NCBI GenBank assembly: GCA_004193595.1
Contig: RPGQ01000080.1
Span: 196,307-240,633 of the forward strand
Source: Desulfobacteraceae bacterium Eth-SRB2
GTDB lineage: Bacteria > Desulfobacterota > Desulfobacteria > Desulfobacterales > UBA11574
Length of the DNA stretch: 44,327 nt
Direction: 5' to 3'
The notes beneath the pieces were generated by a model that was given only the letters and a program-made list of their open reading frames with translations, made no database searches and was not told where the DNA came from. Numbering within the stretch: position 1 is the first letter of the stretch; the number at the start of each line of letters is the position of its first letter. The translations under genes and the position numbers were made by a program. Shown piece after piece: positions 16,000-25,070 of the stretch.

Positions 16000-16335
16000 T
16001 TGAAGAATCTGAAATGGAACTGGAATGAGCTGGATACCATAATTAAATTTGCTAAAAATGGGAAAGAGGCGTTGGAAATATTAGACAAAGAAGAGTTTCC
16101 ACTTATTATAACGGATATAAGAATGCCGGAAATGAATGGCATTGAACTGTGTATGCGTATTAAAGAAAAAAACCCGGAGACTTTTGTTTATGCTTTTTCC
16201 GGTGTTGTTAGAATGGTTGATTTTGATCAGCTTGAAAAGATGGGCTTTGATGGTCTTATTTGCAAACCATTCAAATTTGAAGTGTTACAACGTGTTATCA
16301 AAAGTGTTTTTAAAAAAATAAATAAAAAGCGGTAA
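16000..16335 (+). pseudogene. Response-regulator receiver domain, N-terminally truncated
   Basis: 111 residues from a TTG. The phosphoacceptor region FPLIITDIRMPEMNGIELC is intact, followed by AFSGV and the conserved lysine in GLICKPFKFEVL. The first beta strand and its acidic pair (DD), needed for Mg binding, are missing: the bases upstream read DLNDNAFKEDIELLKN in frame without them. No output domain follows. Truncated CheY-like proteins lacking the acidic pocket cannot be phosphorylated normally, so this is probably a remnant. Confidence 0.6.
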
Positions 16336-16447
16336 AGGTTATCTCCTCCCCTTTGCAGTAACAGAAAAATTAAGCCTTGTTTACAAATAAAGACGAAAAA
16401 GACCCGGATTGTAAAGGGCCACACTGAAATTTTCGGAGATTCGAGTT

Positions 16448-17095
16448 ATGATAATAAATAAAGTTTTGGATAAAAAGGCTTCAGTAATGATCCACACGGT
16501 AACTGGTGAAATGACCTTTGAAGAAATAAAATCTTCATATGAAGCAGTACTCTCACACCCGGATTTTCAAGAAAATATGAATTCAATATGGGATATAAGA
16601 GATGCAGATGCTTCTAAATTTGACAGTCAATATGTTATAAGGTTAGCCAGATACTTTGAGAATCAATTAAAAAATCGTCCTGAGTTCAAAGTAGCCATTA
16701 TTGTATCCCGTGATTTGGAATATGGTCTATCAAAAACTTATCAAGTTGCTGCAGCGGATCTGCCGGCAAAGATTAGAATTTTTATTAATCTTGAAGAAGC
16801 AAAAAAATGGGTAACGGGGTCACCCATTAAAGGGCGAGTCAAGAGAAAAAACACCTCCCCGTTACAAAAAAATACATTTTTTTTTCGCTTGACCCTTGAT
16901 GGATTCGTAAAAAGTCCGAATAAGCAGGCTGATAATTTATTAACATTAAATAGTTCGGGCTTTTACGAATCCAACCAGCGGCCTTGCTTTACCACCTGTC
17001 CGCATCCAATTTATTTCATTTTTTTATTGGTTATCGATCAGTATATACTGATCCGCGATATACCATCGGGTTCAAAGGCAATAATTATATTTTAG
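16448..17095 (+). CDS. STAS/SpoIIAA-like protein with read-through tail
   Basis: 215 residues. The first 125 form a compact alpha/beta domain (VLDKKASVMIHTVTGEMTFE, SIWDIRDADAS, FKVAIIVSRDLEYGLSKTYQ, IRIFINLEEAKKWV) like stand-alone STAS-like or SpoIIAA-like proteins, which act as phospho-switches or lipid/nucleotide sensors. GGAG precedes the ATG. The last 75 residues cross an inverted repeat (16901-16972) and look like non-coding sequence read in frame, so the original stop was probably lost. It follows the receiver remnant by 112 nt. Confidence 0.55.
   Translation: MIINKVLDKKASVMIHTVTGEMTFEEIKSSYEAVLSHPDFQENMNSIWDIRDADASKFDSQYVIRLARYFENQLKNRPEFKVAIIVSRDLEYGLSKTYQVAAADLPAKIRIFINLEEAKKWVTGSPIKGRVKRKNTSPLQKNTFFFRLTLDGFVKSPNKQADNLLTLNSSGFYESNQRPCFTTCPHPIYFIFLLVIDQYILIRDIPSGSKAIIIF
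16901..16972. repeat. Dispersed inverted repeat (GGATTCGTAAAAAGTCCGAA type), full copy
   Basis: The left arm GGATTCGTAAAAAGTCCGAA and right arm TTCGGGCTTTTACGAATCC pair around 33 nt. Single arms of the same family occur at 27910-27928, 41653-41672, 41680-41698 and 42754-42770. Confidence 0.6.
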
Positions 17096-17168
17096 GCAAA
17101 ATGTATGTGCTGTAAGCACAATGCTTAAAACACGGCCCCTGGTCCATTCGGACCCCAGAAAATCTTCA

Positions 17169-17240
17169 GTGCCATACCGTATTCAATTGTTTTTATCACA
17201 AATCTTATGGTTATTAGCCAACCCCTTGTGGACTCACGGC
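17169..17240. repeat. Partial third copy of the IS110-associated hairpin module
   Basis: ATCTTATGGTTATTAGCCAA then CCCC matches the loop of the two complete modules downstream, including the inner mini-hairpin TGGTT-NNN-AGCCA. The outer stem is reduced to TGCC/GGCA. Confidence 0.4.
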
Positions 17241-17281
17241 ATAGGCGAATCAGGATGTTAAAACGATCGCCGTCTGTTGGT

Positions 17282-17350
17282 GGGCGTTGCAGTTACCAAT
17301 CAGATCTTGTGGTTTTAAGCCAACCCCATTGCCGGTTCGCTGCTACGCCC
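17282..17350 (-). ncRNA. 69-nt hairpin module 1 near IS110 transposase (bridge-RNA-like candidate)
   Basis: Outer stem of 6 bp (GGGCGT/ACGCCC), then 4 bp, then 3 bp, enclosing a conserved loop with TTGTGGTTTTAAGCCAACCC. It is the same length as module 2 and 54 of 69 positions agree. Stem pairs 4/66, 6/64 and 8/62 differ by compensatory changes. It lies downstream of the transposase stop on the minus strand, where IS1111-type members of IS110 carry their guide RNA. Strand and function are inferred. Confidence 0.45.
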
Positions 17351-17457
17351 AAAATGTAAAACAAATAATACTAACGCATCATACACTCCTTATTTATCTC
17401 GTTCTTTTAACTATTTCTTTTTGTTTCCGATAACAAAGCAATTGTGTTTTGTTATGT

Positions 17458-17526
17458 GGGTGCAACAGATACCAATCAAACCTTGTGGTTTAATGCCAAC
17501 CCCATTTCCGGTTCACTGTCGCACCC
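17458..17526 (-). ncRNA. 69-nt hairpin module 2 next to IS110 transposase (bridge-RNA-like candidate)
   Basis: Outer stem GGGTGC/GCACCC, then a second helix and CC/GG, enclosing TTGTGGTTTAATGCCAACCC. The module ends 7 nt from the transposase stop at 17534. IS110-family recombinases use a structured non-coding RNA from the element to recognise target and donor DNA, and the IS1111 subgroup encodes it after the gene. Alternatively these are decayed target hairpins of the element. Confidence 0.45.
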
Positions 17527-17533
17527 AAACCGA

Positions 17534-18559
17534 TTATTTGAAAAGCATGTCTTCATCAAACGGAACTTGGTCCCGCATAATAAAATACGAAGCACGGGCT
17601 AACTTGTTGGCAAGGGCCTTGGTTGCAACAGCGCCGTTGGTTTTAGCCATTTTTTGCTGATAAAATCTCTGGGCTCCGGGTATGTACCTTGTGGCAAAGT
17701 GAGCTGCTTCAACATAGGCCCAGGCTAAATACTTAGTGCCGTTCTTCTTGTTGTTTTCCCCTTTCTTCTTACCATTTGAAAGCCTTTTACTACTGACACA
17801 GCGGCAGTAGGAGGAGTAATTGCCGACTTTGGAAAACCGACCGATATCTCCGACCTCAAGCATAGTTGTGAGACCTAAAATTGTCCCAATTCCCGGTATG
17901 GTGGTCAGCATCACAAACTCTTTGCGAAGTTGAACCTGGGATTTTACTTGTTTTTCCATGCCCTTGATTATTTTTCCCAAATGCTTAATTGCAGAGATAT
18001 TATTTTGGGCCATGAACACCAGGTTCGATGAATCGAATAGATTATTGGCATCATCAGGCTTAAGCTTCTTGATAGCGTTGTTTGATATCTTAATTCCAAG
18101 ATTTCTGGTAATCGTATAGAGGCTTAAAAGATATTTGCCATTTCTGTGCCTAACAAAAATAGTCTTCTTCACGATGGAAATCGCACAGATCTTTGTTCTT
18201 TGGGGTAGATGATATAACCTTCAGGCAAAATGTTTAAGTGTTCGTATTATTGCGCCAACCCAAAGAGTCCCATTTGTCATCCCGTATGTTTTATGCCTTC
18301 GTACCGTTTATCTCGCCGATGGATTGGCCAGATGTACCATATACCCATGTTCCTGTAACCCATCTACAAGCCAGTACCAATTGTAGGTGGGATTCAACGA
18401 TAACACCTTCAGATCAGCCTTGAATGGTTCCAAAGGCAACAAAACTGTTTAGATCGTTTACGGCTGCCATAAATAAATAGCAACTTTTAGCCAGTCCTGA
18501 TCCATAATGCCGATGTAATTATTGCTTGAATGTAAATCGATTCCAGCGTATGTTCTCAT
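17534..18559 (-). pseudogene. IS110-family transposase, frameshifted
   Basis: The ATG (SD GGAGG) begins MRTYAGIDLHSSNNYIGI, the RuvC-like DEDD domain. After a stop the frame shifts to ADLKVLSLNPTYNWYWLVDG and EHGYMVHLANPSA, then KWDSL and PEGYIIYPKEQRSVR. The last 213 codons are open and contain the transposase_20 helix-hairpin-helix region (TTIPGIGTILGLTTMLEVGD) followed by the serine-bearing SYCRCVSS. Total span of about 341 codons equals an intact IS110 transposase, so several small indels have inactivated it. Confidence 0.8.
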
Positions 18560-18561
18560 TA

Positions 18562-18650
18562 GACACCTCCTAGATCCAAAATGTTAATGTTTATGTTACG
18601 TAAAATACATACTGGTCCATAGCATTGTTTGCTATGGATGGGGAGGTGTC
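18562..18650 (-). promoter_or_regulatory. Hairpin masking the transposase ribosome site
   Basis: GGAGGTGTC with the transposase SD (minus strand, 18562-18570) is complementary to GACACCTCC at 18642-18650. A second perfect stem (18617-18624 with 18630-18637) lies between. RNA entering from outside would hide the SD, while RNA started inside would not. This is a known protection scheme of insertion sequences. The 18617-18637 stem could also be part of a 5' guide RNA. Confidence 0.5.
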
Positions 18651-18664
18651 TTTTTTCTTTTCCA

Positions 18665-18787
18665 GCGCATCAGGCTGTAGTGACATTTTCCTACAAAGCT
18701 TTCTCTTCGCAAAGCATTTTCAAAATAACTTTATTAACCCAATGGCCTGTTAAAGAAAAAAGAAAATGTCACTACAGCCTGATGCGC
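18665..18787. mobile_element. 123-bp MITE-like element with perfect 26-bp inverted ends
   Basis: GCGCATCAGGCTGTAGTGAC plus ATTTTC at 18665-18690 is the exact reverse complement of 18762-18787. The 71-nt centre has no ORF. Perfect arms of this length with a non-coding centre suggest a recent miniature transposable element. No target duplication is visible. The family of the parent element is unknown. Confidence 0.6.
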
Positions 18788-19022
18788 AATACGTATTTGA
18801 CCAGTTCCGGCTCAAAACAAAATCGCCCTGGCTTCAAGTCGCAGCCCTTTATATGATTATCAGATTAGTTTTTAGAAACAAAACTTCAATAACATCCTAA
18901 AAATGACTTCATGAAAGTTGTTTCACTTTGGAAGTATATTGGAAGTAAACAGCTTCCTCAGATAGGTATTTTGAGGTATAATTAGCTACTATGCCTAAAT
19001 TAGACAACTTTTTGATATAATT

Positions 19023-19054
19023 AAAAGGCAGAGCACATTTCTGACCCTGCCTTT
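19023..19054 (-). terminator. Intrinsic terminator of the secreted repeat protein gene
   Basis: On the minus strand AAAGGCAGGGT and GCTCTGCCTTTT pair, followed by an AT-rich tail. It lies 29 nt after the stop at 19083 and resembles the terminator at 15490. Confidence 0.6.
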
Positions 19055-19082
19055 ATCGTCTATGTCAGAAGGTTTTTTACCT

Positions 19083-21050
19083 CTAATACTCATGCCGGAT
19101 ATATCGATTATCCATAATCGTTGTTCCCTTCTGATCATAGGCTCCGTCACTTGGAAGGTCTGAATAGATCTCAATATCCGGTACAGAAACATGAAAGAAA
19201 TTTACGTCCACCCGACCGCTCACATCAAACCAGATCTTGACAAAAAGATCCGGGTTATACTGACTTCCCCAGGTTACATCCGAGGGGCTCGCATAGAAAT
19301 GACCCCAAACCACCTGATCGCCGCGCAAGGTGGTATCCTGGCCTCCTAATCGCCACACTGCGTCAATGGAGCCCTTTTCAACGGTATTGATCATGCTGCC
19401 AATCTTCAGATCGTTTATTGTGGCATATCCTGAAGGATTGCCGGCAGGTGAGTATCCGGTCGGTGGATTGCCATCCTCATAATTCTCTTCGGAATAGCTT
19501 TGATTGTTCTCATAATACTGCCGGATATACCTTCTGGACATGGTCGTGGTTCCGTGCTGATTCGAAGTGCCATCATAGGGGTAGTCTGAGTAAACTTCAA
19601 TGTCCGGCACCGATACATGAAAATAGTTCACATCTATTCTGCCGCTCACGTCAAACCAGATCTTAACAAAAAGATCCGGGTTGTTTGAGCTATCCCAGCT
19701 CACATCCGAGGGATTGGCATAGAAATGACCCCATATGACCCGATCTCCTCTGGAGGTGGTGTCTTCTCCGCCTTTTTTCCAGACCGCTTCAATCGGGCCT
19801 TTTTCTTGAGAATTGATGACAGCTTTGATCCAAAGGTCGGATGTGACCAAATTGCCGCCACCACCGCTGCTTGATACATTTTCACGTTGACTCATAATGA
19901 CGGTATTATTATTACCAGAAATATTGCCGGTTAGTGTTTGATTTGGCGTCTCTGATGTTTCGATAAAGGTAAAAGAGCCATCAGAATTAACTGAATAGGT
20001 TCCGGAAATATTATCAGAACCAGAGACTCCGTCACTCCCAAAATACTGGGCTGTGCCTGTCCAGTTACCGTTACCATCAAAAGTTACCGTACCAACATTA
20101 ATACTTGCCTCTCTACCATCAGTTTCAAAACCTTCAAAAACAACATCGTGAAAAAAGTATGCTTCTGACAGGTCAGCGTTTGTAAATGTTTTGATTGCCT
20201 TTTTAAAGGCAATTCCTTTAAACATGCCAATTTCTCCTCCTGAAGAGGCACCCCGACTGAATATTAGAATGTTACCATTTCTGGAACGGTATGCTGAAAA
20301 AAGTACTGCGGGATCGCCTGTTTCAAAAAAATTAAAACTATCGCCGGTGAGGGTGTAGGCTCCTGATATCGTGTCGATATCTGTAGTGCCGTCACTTTCA
20401 AAACAATTAAAATCAATAGTCCAATTAGGATTGTTGATTACTATAATAACTGTGCAAGCACTAGCCTCCCTAAAATCTTCTTCAAAGTTGCGCAATTCCA
20501 AATCACGGAACTGCCATGTGCCGTTAAGATCTGCCAGATCAAAGGGATTATCTGGCGCTCTTACAAAAGTAATTATCCCTTGGTGATTGTTACCGGAAGA
20601 AACTTCCCCCTGTGATAAGACACCAAATTGTCTGTCAGCATCTCTGGAAATATGTCCGGTTAATGTTTGATCCGGATCAGGAGCCATGCCTTTTATTATA
20701 AAATCAAACGACCCGTCAGCACTAACCCTGTAGGTTCCATTTAACATGCCGGACTCTGTAGTGCCGTCACTATCAAATTCGGTGGCAGTTCCTGTCCAGT
20801 TCCCATTACCATCAAAGTTCACTGTACCATAAGTAATATTTGCTGTCGGGTTATTGGTTTCGAAGTTTTGAAAAGATAGATTTCTAAACCAAGAAGTGTA
20901 ATTTAAGTCGGCATTCGTGAATCCTCCGCCAGAGTCTTGTTTAACACCAATGAGTAAACTCTGGATAATTTTTCCCTTTGCAACTAATGGGCTTCCCAAT
21001 ACAATCCCAAATATCAAAAATACTGTAGAAATAGTCGCTAATCTTTTCAT
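19083..21050 (-). CDS. Secreted repeat protein with two domain types
   Basis: 655 residues from the ATG behind GGGGGATGGG; an upstream in-frame extension lacks an SD. A signal peptide (MKRLATISTVFLIFGIVLG) targets it to the periplasm or outside. Three beta-rich repeats of about 120-140 residues follow, each with forms of FTNADL, TVNFDGNGNWTGTA and GTYRVSADGSF. Two repeats of about 110 residues end the protein, with GDRVIWGHFYANPSDVSW, NPDLFVKIWFDVSGRIDVNY and FHVSVPDIEVYSD. Asp/Asn/Gly-rich loops suggest calcium binding. No enzyme motif is visible; a surface or matrix role is likely. A terminator follows at 19023-19054. Confidence 0.7.
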   Translation of the reverse strand: MKRLATISTVFLIFGIVLGSPLVAKGKIIQSLLIGVKQDSGGGFTNADLNYTSWFRNLSFQNFETNNPTANITYGTVNFDGNGNWTGTATEFDSDGTTESGMLNGTYRVSADGSFDFIIKGMAPDPDQTLTGHISRDADRQFGVLSQGEVSSGNNHQGIITFVRAPDNPFDLADLNGTWQFRDLELRNFEEDFREASACTVIIVINNPNWTIDFNCFESDGTTDIDTISGAYTLTGDSFNFFETGDPAVLFSAYRSRNGNILIFSRGASSGGEIGMFKGIAFKKAIKTFTNADLSEAYFFHDVVFEGFETDGREASINVGTVTFDGNGNWTGTAQYFGSDGVSGSDNISGTYSVNSDGSFTFIETSETPNQTLTGNISGNNNTVIMSQRENVSSSGGGGNLVTSDLWIKAVINSQEKGPIEAVWKKGGEDTTSRGDRVIWGHFYANPSDVSWDSSNNPDLFVKIWFDVSGRIDVNYFHVSVPDIEVYSDYPYDGTSNQHGTTTMSRRYIRQYYENNQSYSEENYEDGNPPTGYSPAGNPSGYATINDLKIGSMINTVEKGSIDAVWRLGGQDTTLRGDQVVWGHFYASPSDVTWGSQYNPDLFVKIWFDVSGRVDVNFFHVSVPDIEIYSDLPSDGAYDQKGTTIMDNRYIRHEY

Positions 21051-21179
21051 TATGTCCCATCCCCCGTGTCTTATTGTGATGTTAAGGAAAACTCTGATCA
21101 CCCGCTCATATTGTTTAGGACTAAACAGTTTTCGCACCTAAAAACAAAATGTTCTATGAAATTATTTAGTTAAGCCCAT

Positions 21180-21653
21180 TTCCTCCGGATCATATCCCGG
21201 AAGGATCAGTGTTTAAAGGATCACGTATGGCTGCTATATAAGGGGTTAAAAAAATATAAAGAAAACCCCAATCCCGAAGATAAAAAGCGTTTGGAGGACA
21301 TGTTTGACCAAATATTTACAAACAAGACTTCCAGCGCAACATTAAACGCTGCCCTCAAACGAATTTACAATAACAAATCCGAGTTGCTACTGGTGTTGGA
21401 TCGTCCGGATATTCCTTTACACAACAATGGCGCTGAAAACGCTATTCGGGAGTATGTCAAAAAGCGTAAAATCAGTGGCAGTACCCGAAGTGAGTCTGGC
21501 CGAAAATGTCGAGATACATTTACAAGCTTGAAAAAAACCTGTCGAAAATTAGGTGTATCATTTTGGCAATATCTCAAAGATCGAATCGAAAATACCCGTC
21601 TTATTCCCGATCTGTCAGATCTCATTCGACAACATGCTTTGAACCCAGGATAA
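21180..21653 (+). pseudogene. IS66-family transposase, C-terminal fragment
   Basis: The open part from 21291 encodes RPDIPLHNNGAENAIREYVK then KISGSTRSESGRKCRDTF and SFWQYLKDRI, the conserved end of the IS66-type DDE transposase (E of NNGAENAIR is the last catalytic residue). The frame extends upstream (KDHVWLLYKGLKKYKENPNP) without a start codon. The first two catalytic aspartates and the small accessory genes of IS66 are absent, so only the tail survives. Confidence 0.75.
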
Positions 21654-21911
21654 TATTTTTCTATCCCACCCTCTATAGAAATCCTTTAAAATGCTTTAAA
21701 CAAATTACAAAAAAAGAATGGTAGTATTTTGTCTACTACCAGAATTTATTGAGAAGTTACGGTAACTCCTCTTAAACATTTTTAATATTAGCATCCGTCT
21801 TTCACCGAAAAGCTGTCAGAGCTAAGCTGGCCAAGCATAATTCCACGGATGGGTCGCGACTCGGACCAAACCGTGGAAAATGATTTTTTCTTGCTTTATT
21901 CCTATTTATCA

Positions 21912-23213
21912 TCAGGTGGTGGGAAGAAAAATCAAGGTGCCTTTGGGGAGTCCTTTAAAGTCGTTTATTTTATCACCGGCCAGCATTTTTTTGGGGGGCA
22001 GGTAATATATGGTTTTCCGATCTTTGTATTTGAGGCCGGCGATTTCATAGGCGGATCGACCGTTATCAAGCTTGTATGGTCCCCGGTAACCGACAATGAG
22101 CTTTGTTTTGGCAGGCAGATCATCCCAGTCGGATATCATTGAACCGACTTTAATTCGGCCCGAAGGCAGAAAATAGATCGTGGTTTTCAGGTTATACGCT
22201 TGACCGGCAAAGGACCATGCCGTGAGCCTGTCGGATATGGTTTTTATGGGATCATGGCTTTTTATCAAAGAAATGCTGTTCTCCTGGTCCAGCAGCACGA
22301 CGGTTTTTGCGGGTATCCGGTCCCAGCCTATTTTACCCGAAATTTGATCTCCGGTGTAAATATGACCGTCTGGAAGTTTGTAGACCGTTGTTTGACTGTC
22401 GTAATCTTCTCCGGCGATTGACCAGGCAGTGTTACCGTGTGTAATAACGTTGGCGTCATCTGTTTTTGCATAGTATTTCCGCCGACCATAATATATTTCG
22501 GATAGCTGAAGATCTGCCAAAAGCCGGCCGGATCGCACATCGGGATCATAACTCCAGGTGGGTCCCACTCCGGCTTTTTCGCGAATAAAATTTCTCGCAC
22601 AGCGCTTACGTCCCCGCTGATTTTTTTTAAACCACCGGTTGGGTTTGCCGTAAGCCACCTGGCTGTGGGTCAACACGGCCCGATCATTCAGGCCATATAC
22701 CTTTTGCAAAATGTCAATCAATATGCCCACGGAACGATACTGCCTGTCGGTGATGGGTGCGTAATGATACCCGACCAATTCAATTCCAATGGAGATTTTG
22801 CTGATATTTGTCTCCCCGTTCCACATGCTAAGACCCGCATGATCGGCCACATATTTCTTGTCCAGAACACGATACGTGCGTCCGTTTCTGGCAATCACAT
22901 AATTGGCATGCCCGCCATAGGTTCGCCGACCGTTTCGCAACCGTTTTCCCCTGGAAACAACCTTTAGGGTCATTTTACGCCCGAGTTCCGAGGTGTGGAC
23001 AATAATATATTTGGTCTTTTTACGCTTAACTTTTTTATAACCTCGATTCAGCCGCGAACGGTAATCCACAATGGAACGCTGTAATTTTATGCGCTCTTTT
23101 AAAGGGTATGCAAAAGAAACCTGTGGCAGATTAAAAATAAAAGCAAAAATTAAAGAAACACCCCATATAAATCGTTTATTGTAACAATTTGAAAAATCTC
23201 GCATAAATTTCAT
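21912..23213 (-). CDS. Exported N-acetylmuramoyl-L-alanine amidase with three C-terminal repeats
   Basis: 433 residues. A signal peptide (FIWGVSLIFAFIFNLP) leads to a basic region and an amidase_2 domain, which cuts the bond between MurNAc and the peptide stem. Zinc-site candidates are YIIVHTSE, GGHANYVIARNG and VLTHSQVAYGKPN, with the catalytic Glu in SIGIELVGYH. The C-terminus has three repeats of about 55 residues (TAWSIAGEDYDSQTTVYKLP, TAWSFAGQAYNLKTTIYFLP, SAYEIAGLKYKDRKTIYYLP), probably wall-binding. Start is the ATG at 23213; no clear SD. Confidence 0.8.
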   Translation of the reverse strand: MKFMRDFSNCYNKRFIWGVSLIFAFIFNLPQVSFAYPLKERIKLQRSIVDYRSRLNRGYKKVKRKKTKYIIVHTSELGRKMTLKVVSRGKRLRNGRRTYGGHANYVIARNGRTYRVLDKKYVADHAGLSMWNGETNISKISIGIELVGYHYAPITDRQYRSVGILIDILQKVYGLNDRAVLTHSQVAYGKPNRWFKKNQRGRKRCARNFIREKAGVGPTWSYDPDVRSGRLLADLQLSEIYYGRRKYYAKTDDANVITHGNTAWSIAGEDYDSQTTVYKLPDGHIYTGDQISGKIGWDRIPAKTVVLLDQENSISLIKSHDPIKTISDRLTAWSFAGQAYNLKTTIYFLPSGRIKVGSMISDWDDLPAKTKLIVGYRGPYKLDNGRSAYEIAGLKYKDRKTIYYLPPKKMLAGDKINDFKGLPKGTLIFLPTT

Positions 23214-23315
23214 CACATTCAATACGCTTGCATTAAAAAAAGATTTATGAAAAACTATTTTAGTCGAAATTGAGTCAGGATGTCAACCACGGCTTTTTCA
23301 GGAAAAGGAAACCTC

Positions 23316-25001
23316 ATGAGTGAACCGCCCAACAAAATCATATGCTCCATGATCAAGGTCAGCAAGTATTACGATAAAAAACCTGTTATTAAGGACATAT
23401 CCCTGTCGTATTTTTACGGCGCCAAAATCGGCGTTTTGGGCCTCAACGGCTCGGGGAAAAGCTCTCTGTTACGCATCATGGCGGGCAAAGACACGGAATT
23501 TAACGGGCAGTTGACCCTATCCCCGGGACACACCGTGGGACATCTGGAGCAGGAGCCTGTGCTTGACCACACCAAAACCGTCAGGGAAACCGTTGAAGAG
23601 GCGGTCCACACAACCGTTGAACTCATGAATGAGTTCAACCGCATTAACGAAGCGTTCGCCGAGCCCATGTCCGATGAAGAAATGGCGCGCCTGATCGAGA
23701 AACAGGGAGAAATCCAGGAAAAACTGGATGCGGCGGATGCGTGGGATCTGGACGCCCGTCTGGAAATGGCCATGGATGCCCTCCGCTGCCCGCCGGGGGA
23801 TACTTCGGTCAGCATACTGTCCGGCGGCGAAAAACGACGGGTGGCCCTTTGCCGGCTGTTGCTCCGCAAACCGGACATTCTTCTTTTGGACGAGCCCACC
23901 AACCATCTGGATGCCGAAACCGTGGCCTGGCTGGAGCATCATCTGTATCAGTACCCGGGAACCGTCATCGCAGTGACTCATGACCGGTATTTTCTCGATA
24001 ACGTGGCCGGCTGGATTCTGGAGCTCGACCGGGGTCACGGCATTCCCTGGAAAGGCAATTACTCCTCCTGGCTTGAACAAAAAAAGGAGCGTCTCAGACA
24101 AGAGGAAAAGGCCGAAAGCCATCGCCAGAAAACCCTTGAGCGGGAATTGGAATGGATCAGAATGACGCCCAAGGCCCGCCAGGTCAAATCCAAAGCCCGA
24201 ATCAGCGCCTATGAAAAACTGCTGACCCGTGAAAGCGCATCCAGAGCCGGAGATCTTGAAATTTACATACCGCCGGGACCGCGTCTGGGCAATCTGGTGG
24301 TTGAAGCTGAAAATGTATCCAAGGGCTACGCAGACCGGCTGCTGGTGGAGAACCTGTCATTCTTTTTGCCGCCGGGCGGCATTGTCGGTGTGGTGGGTCC
24401 CAACGGCGCCGGAAAAACCACGTTGTTTAAAATGATAACCGACCAGGAAACACCGGATGCGGGCCGTATCCGTATCGGCCAAACCGTCCGAATGGCTTAC
24501 GTGGATCAGAGCCGGGAAAGTCTTGATCCGGAAAAAACCATTTGGGACGTGATCTCAAACAAAGAAGATGTGATCGAACTCGGCAACCTGTCCATCAAAT
24601 CCCGGGCCTATGTGGCCCGATTCAATTTTACCGGTGCGGACCAGCAAAAAAAGGTGGGCATGCTCTCCGGCGGCGAACGCAACCGCGTACACCTGGCCTG
24701 CATGCTCAAGCAGGGCGCCAACGTGATCCTGCTTGACGAACCCACCAACGACCTTGATGTGAACACCCTGCGGGCTCTGGAGGAAGCTCTGGAGAATTTC
24801 GCCGGGTGCGCGGTAGTGATCAGCCACGACCGCTGGTTTTTGGATCGTATCGCCACGCATATCCTGGCCTTTGAAGGAGACAGCCGGGCCATATGGTTCC
24901 AAGGGAATTATTCGGAGTATGAAGCGGACCGCAAAAAGCGGGTGGGTGCCGAGGCGGATCGCCCTCACCGGATCAAGTACCGCCATCTCACCCGGGATTG
25001 A
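23316..25001 (+). CDS. ettA: ABC-F ATPase, EttA-like translation factor
   Basis: 561 residues from the ATG behind AAAAGGAAA; an upstream in-frame ATG at 23280 has a poorer context. Two ABC ATPase domains are present: Walker A GLNGSGKSS and GPNGAGKTT, signatures LSGGEKRR and LSGGERNR, Walker B ILLLDEPTNHLD and ILLDEPTNDLD. The linker RELEWIRMTPKARQVKSKAR is the EttA-type P-site tRNA interaction motif. Length matches EttA (about 555), which gates ribosome entry into elongation according to ATP level. Divergent from the amidase gene. Confidence 0.9.
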   Translation: MSEPPNKIICSMIKVSKYYDKKPVIKDISLSYFYGAKIGVLGLNGSGKSSLLRIMAGKDTEFNGQLTLSPGHTVGHLEQEPVLDHTKTVRETVEEAVHTTVELMNEFNRINEAFAEPMSDEEMARLIEKQGEIQEKLDAADAWDLDARLEMAMDALRCPPGDTSVSILSGGEKRRVALCRLLLRKPDILLLDEPTNHLDAETVAWLEHHLYQYPGTVIAVTHDRYFLDNVAGWILELDRGHGIPWKGNYSSWLEQKKERLRQEEKAESHRQKTLERELEWIRMTPKARQVKSKARISAYEKLLTRESASRAGDLEIYIPPGPRLGNLVVEAENVSKGYADRLLVENLSFFLPPGGIVGVVGPNGAGKTTLFKMITDQETPDAGRIRIGQTVRMAYVDQSRESLDPEKTIWDVISNKEDVIELGNLSIKSRAYVARFNFTGADQQKKVGMLSGGERNRVHLACMLKQGANVILLDEPTNDLDVNTLRALEEALENFAGCAVVISHDRWFLDRIATHILAFEGDSRAIWFQGNYSEYEADRKKRVGAEADRPHRIKYRHLTRD

Positions 25002-25070
25002 CCGGGTTTCGCCCTTGATGCAATTCTTTTTGATCTCAGAAAAGTCAATATTATGATACGCATATCAAAA

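Noticed and set aside
17282..17526. Hairpin modules as integron attC sites
   Set aside because: Neither strand shows the RYYYAAC and GTTRRRY cores.
23414..24122. Long minus-strand ORFs opposite the ABC-F gene
   Set aside because: Low-complexity Ser/Arg-rich translations that mirror a strong GC-rich gene on the plus strand.
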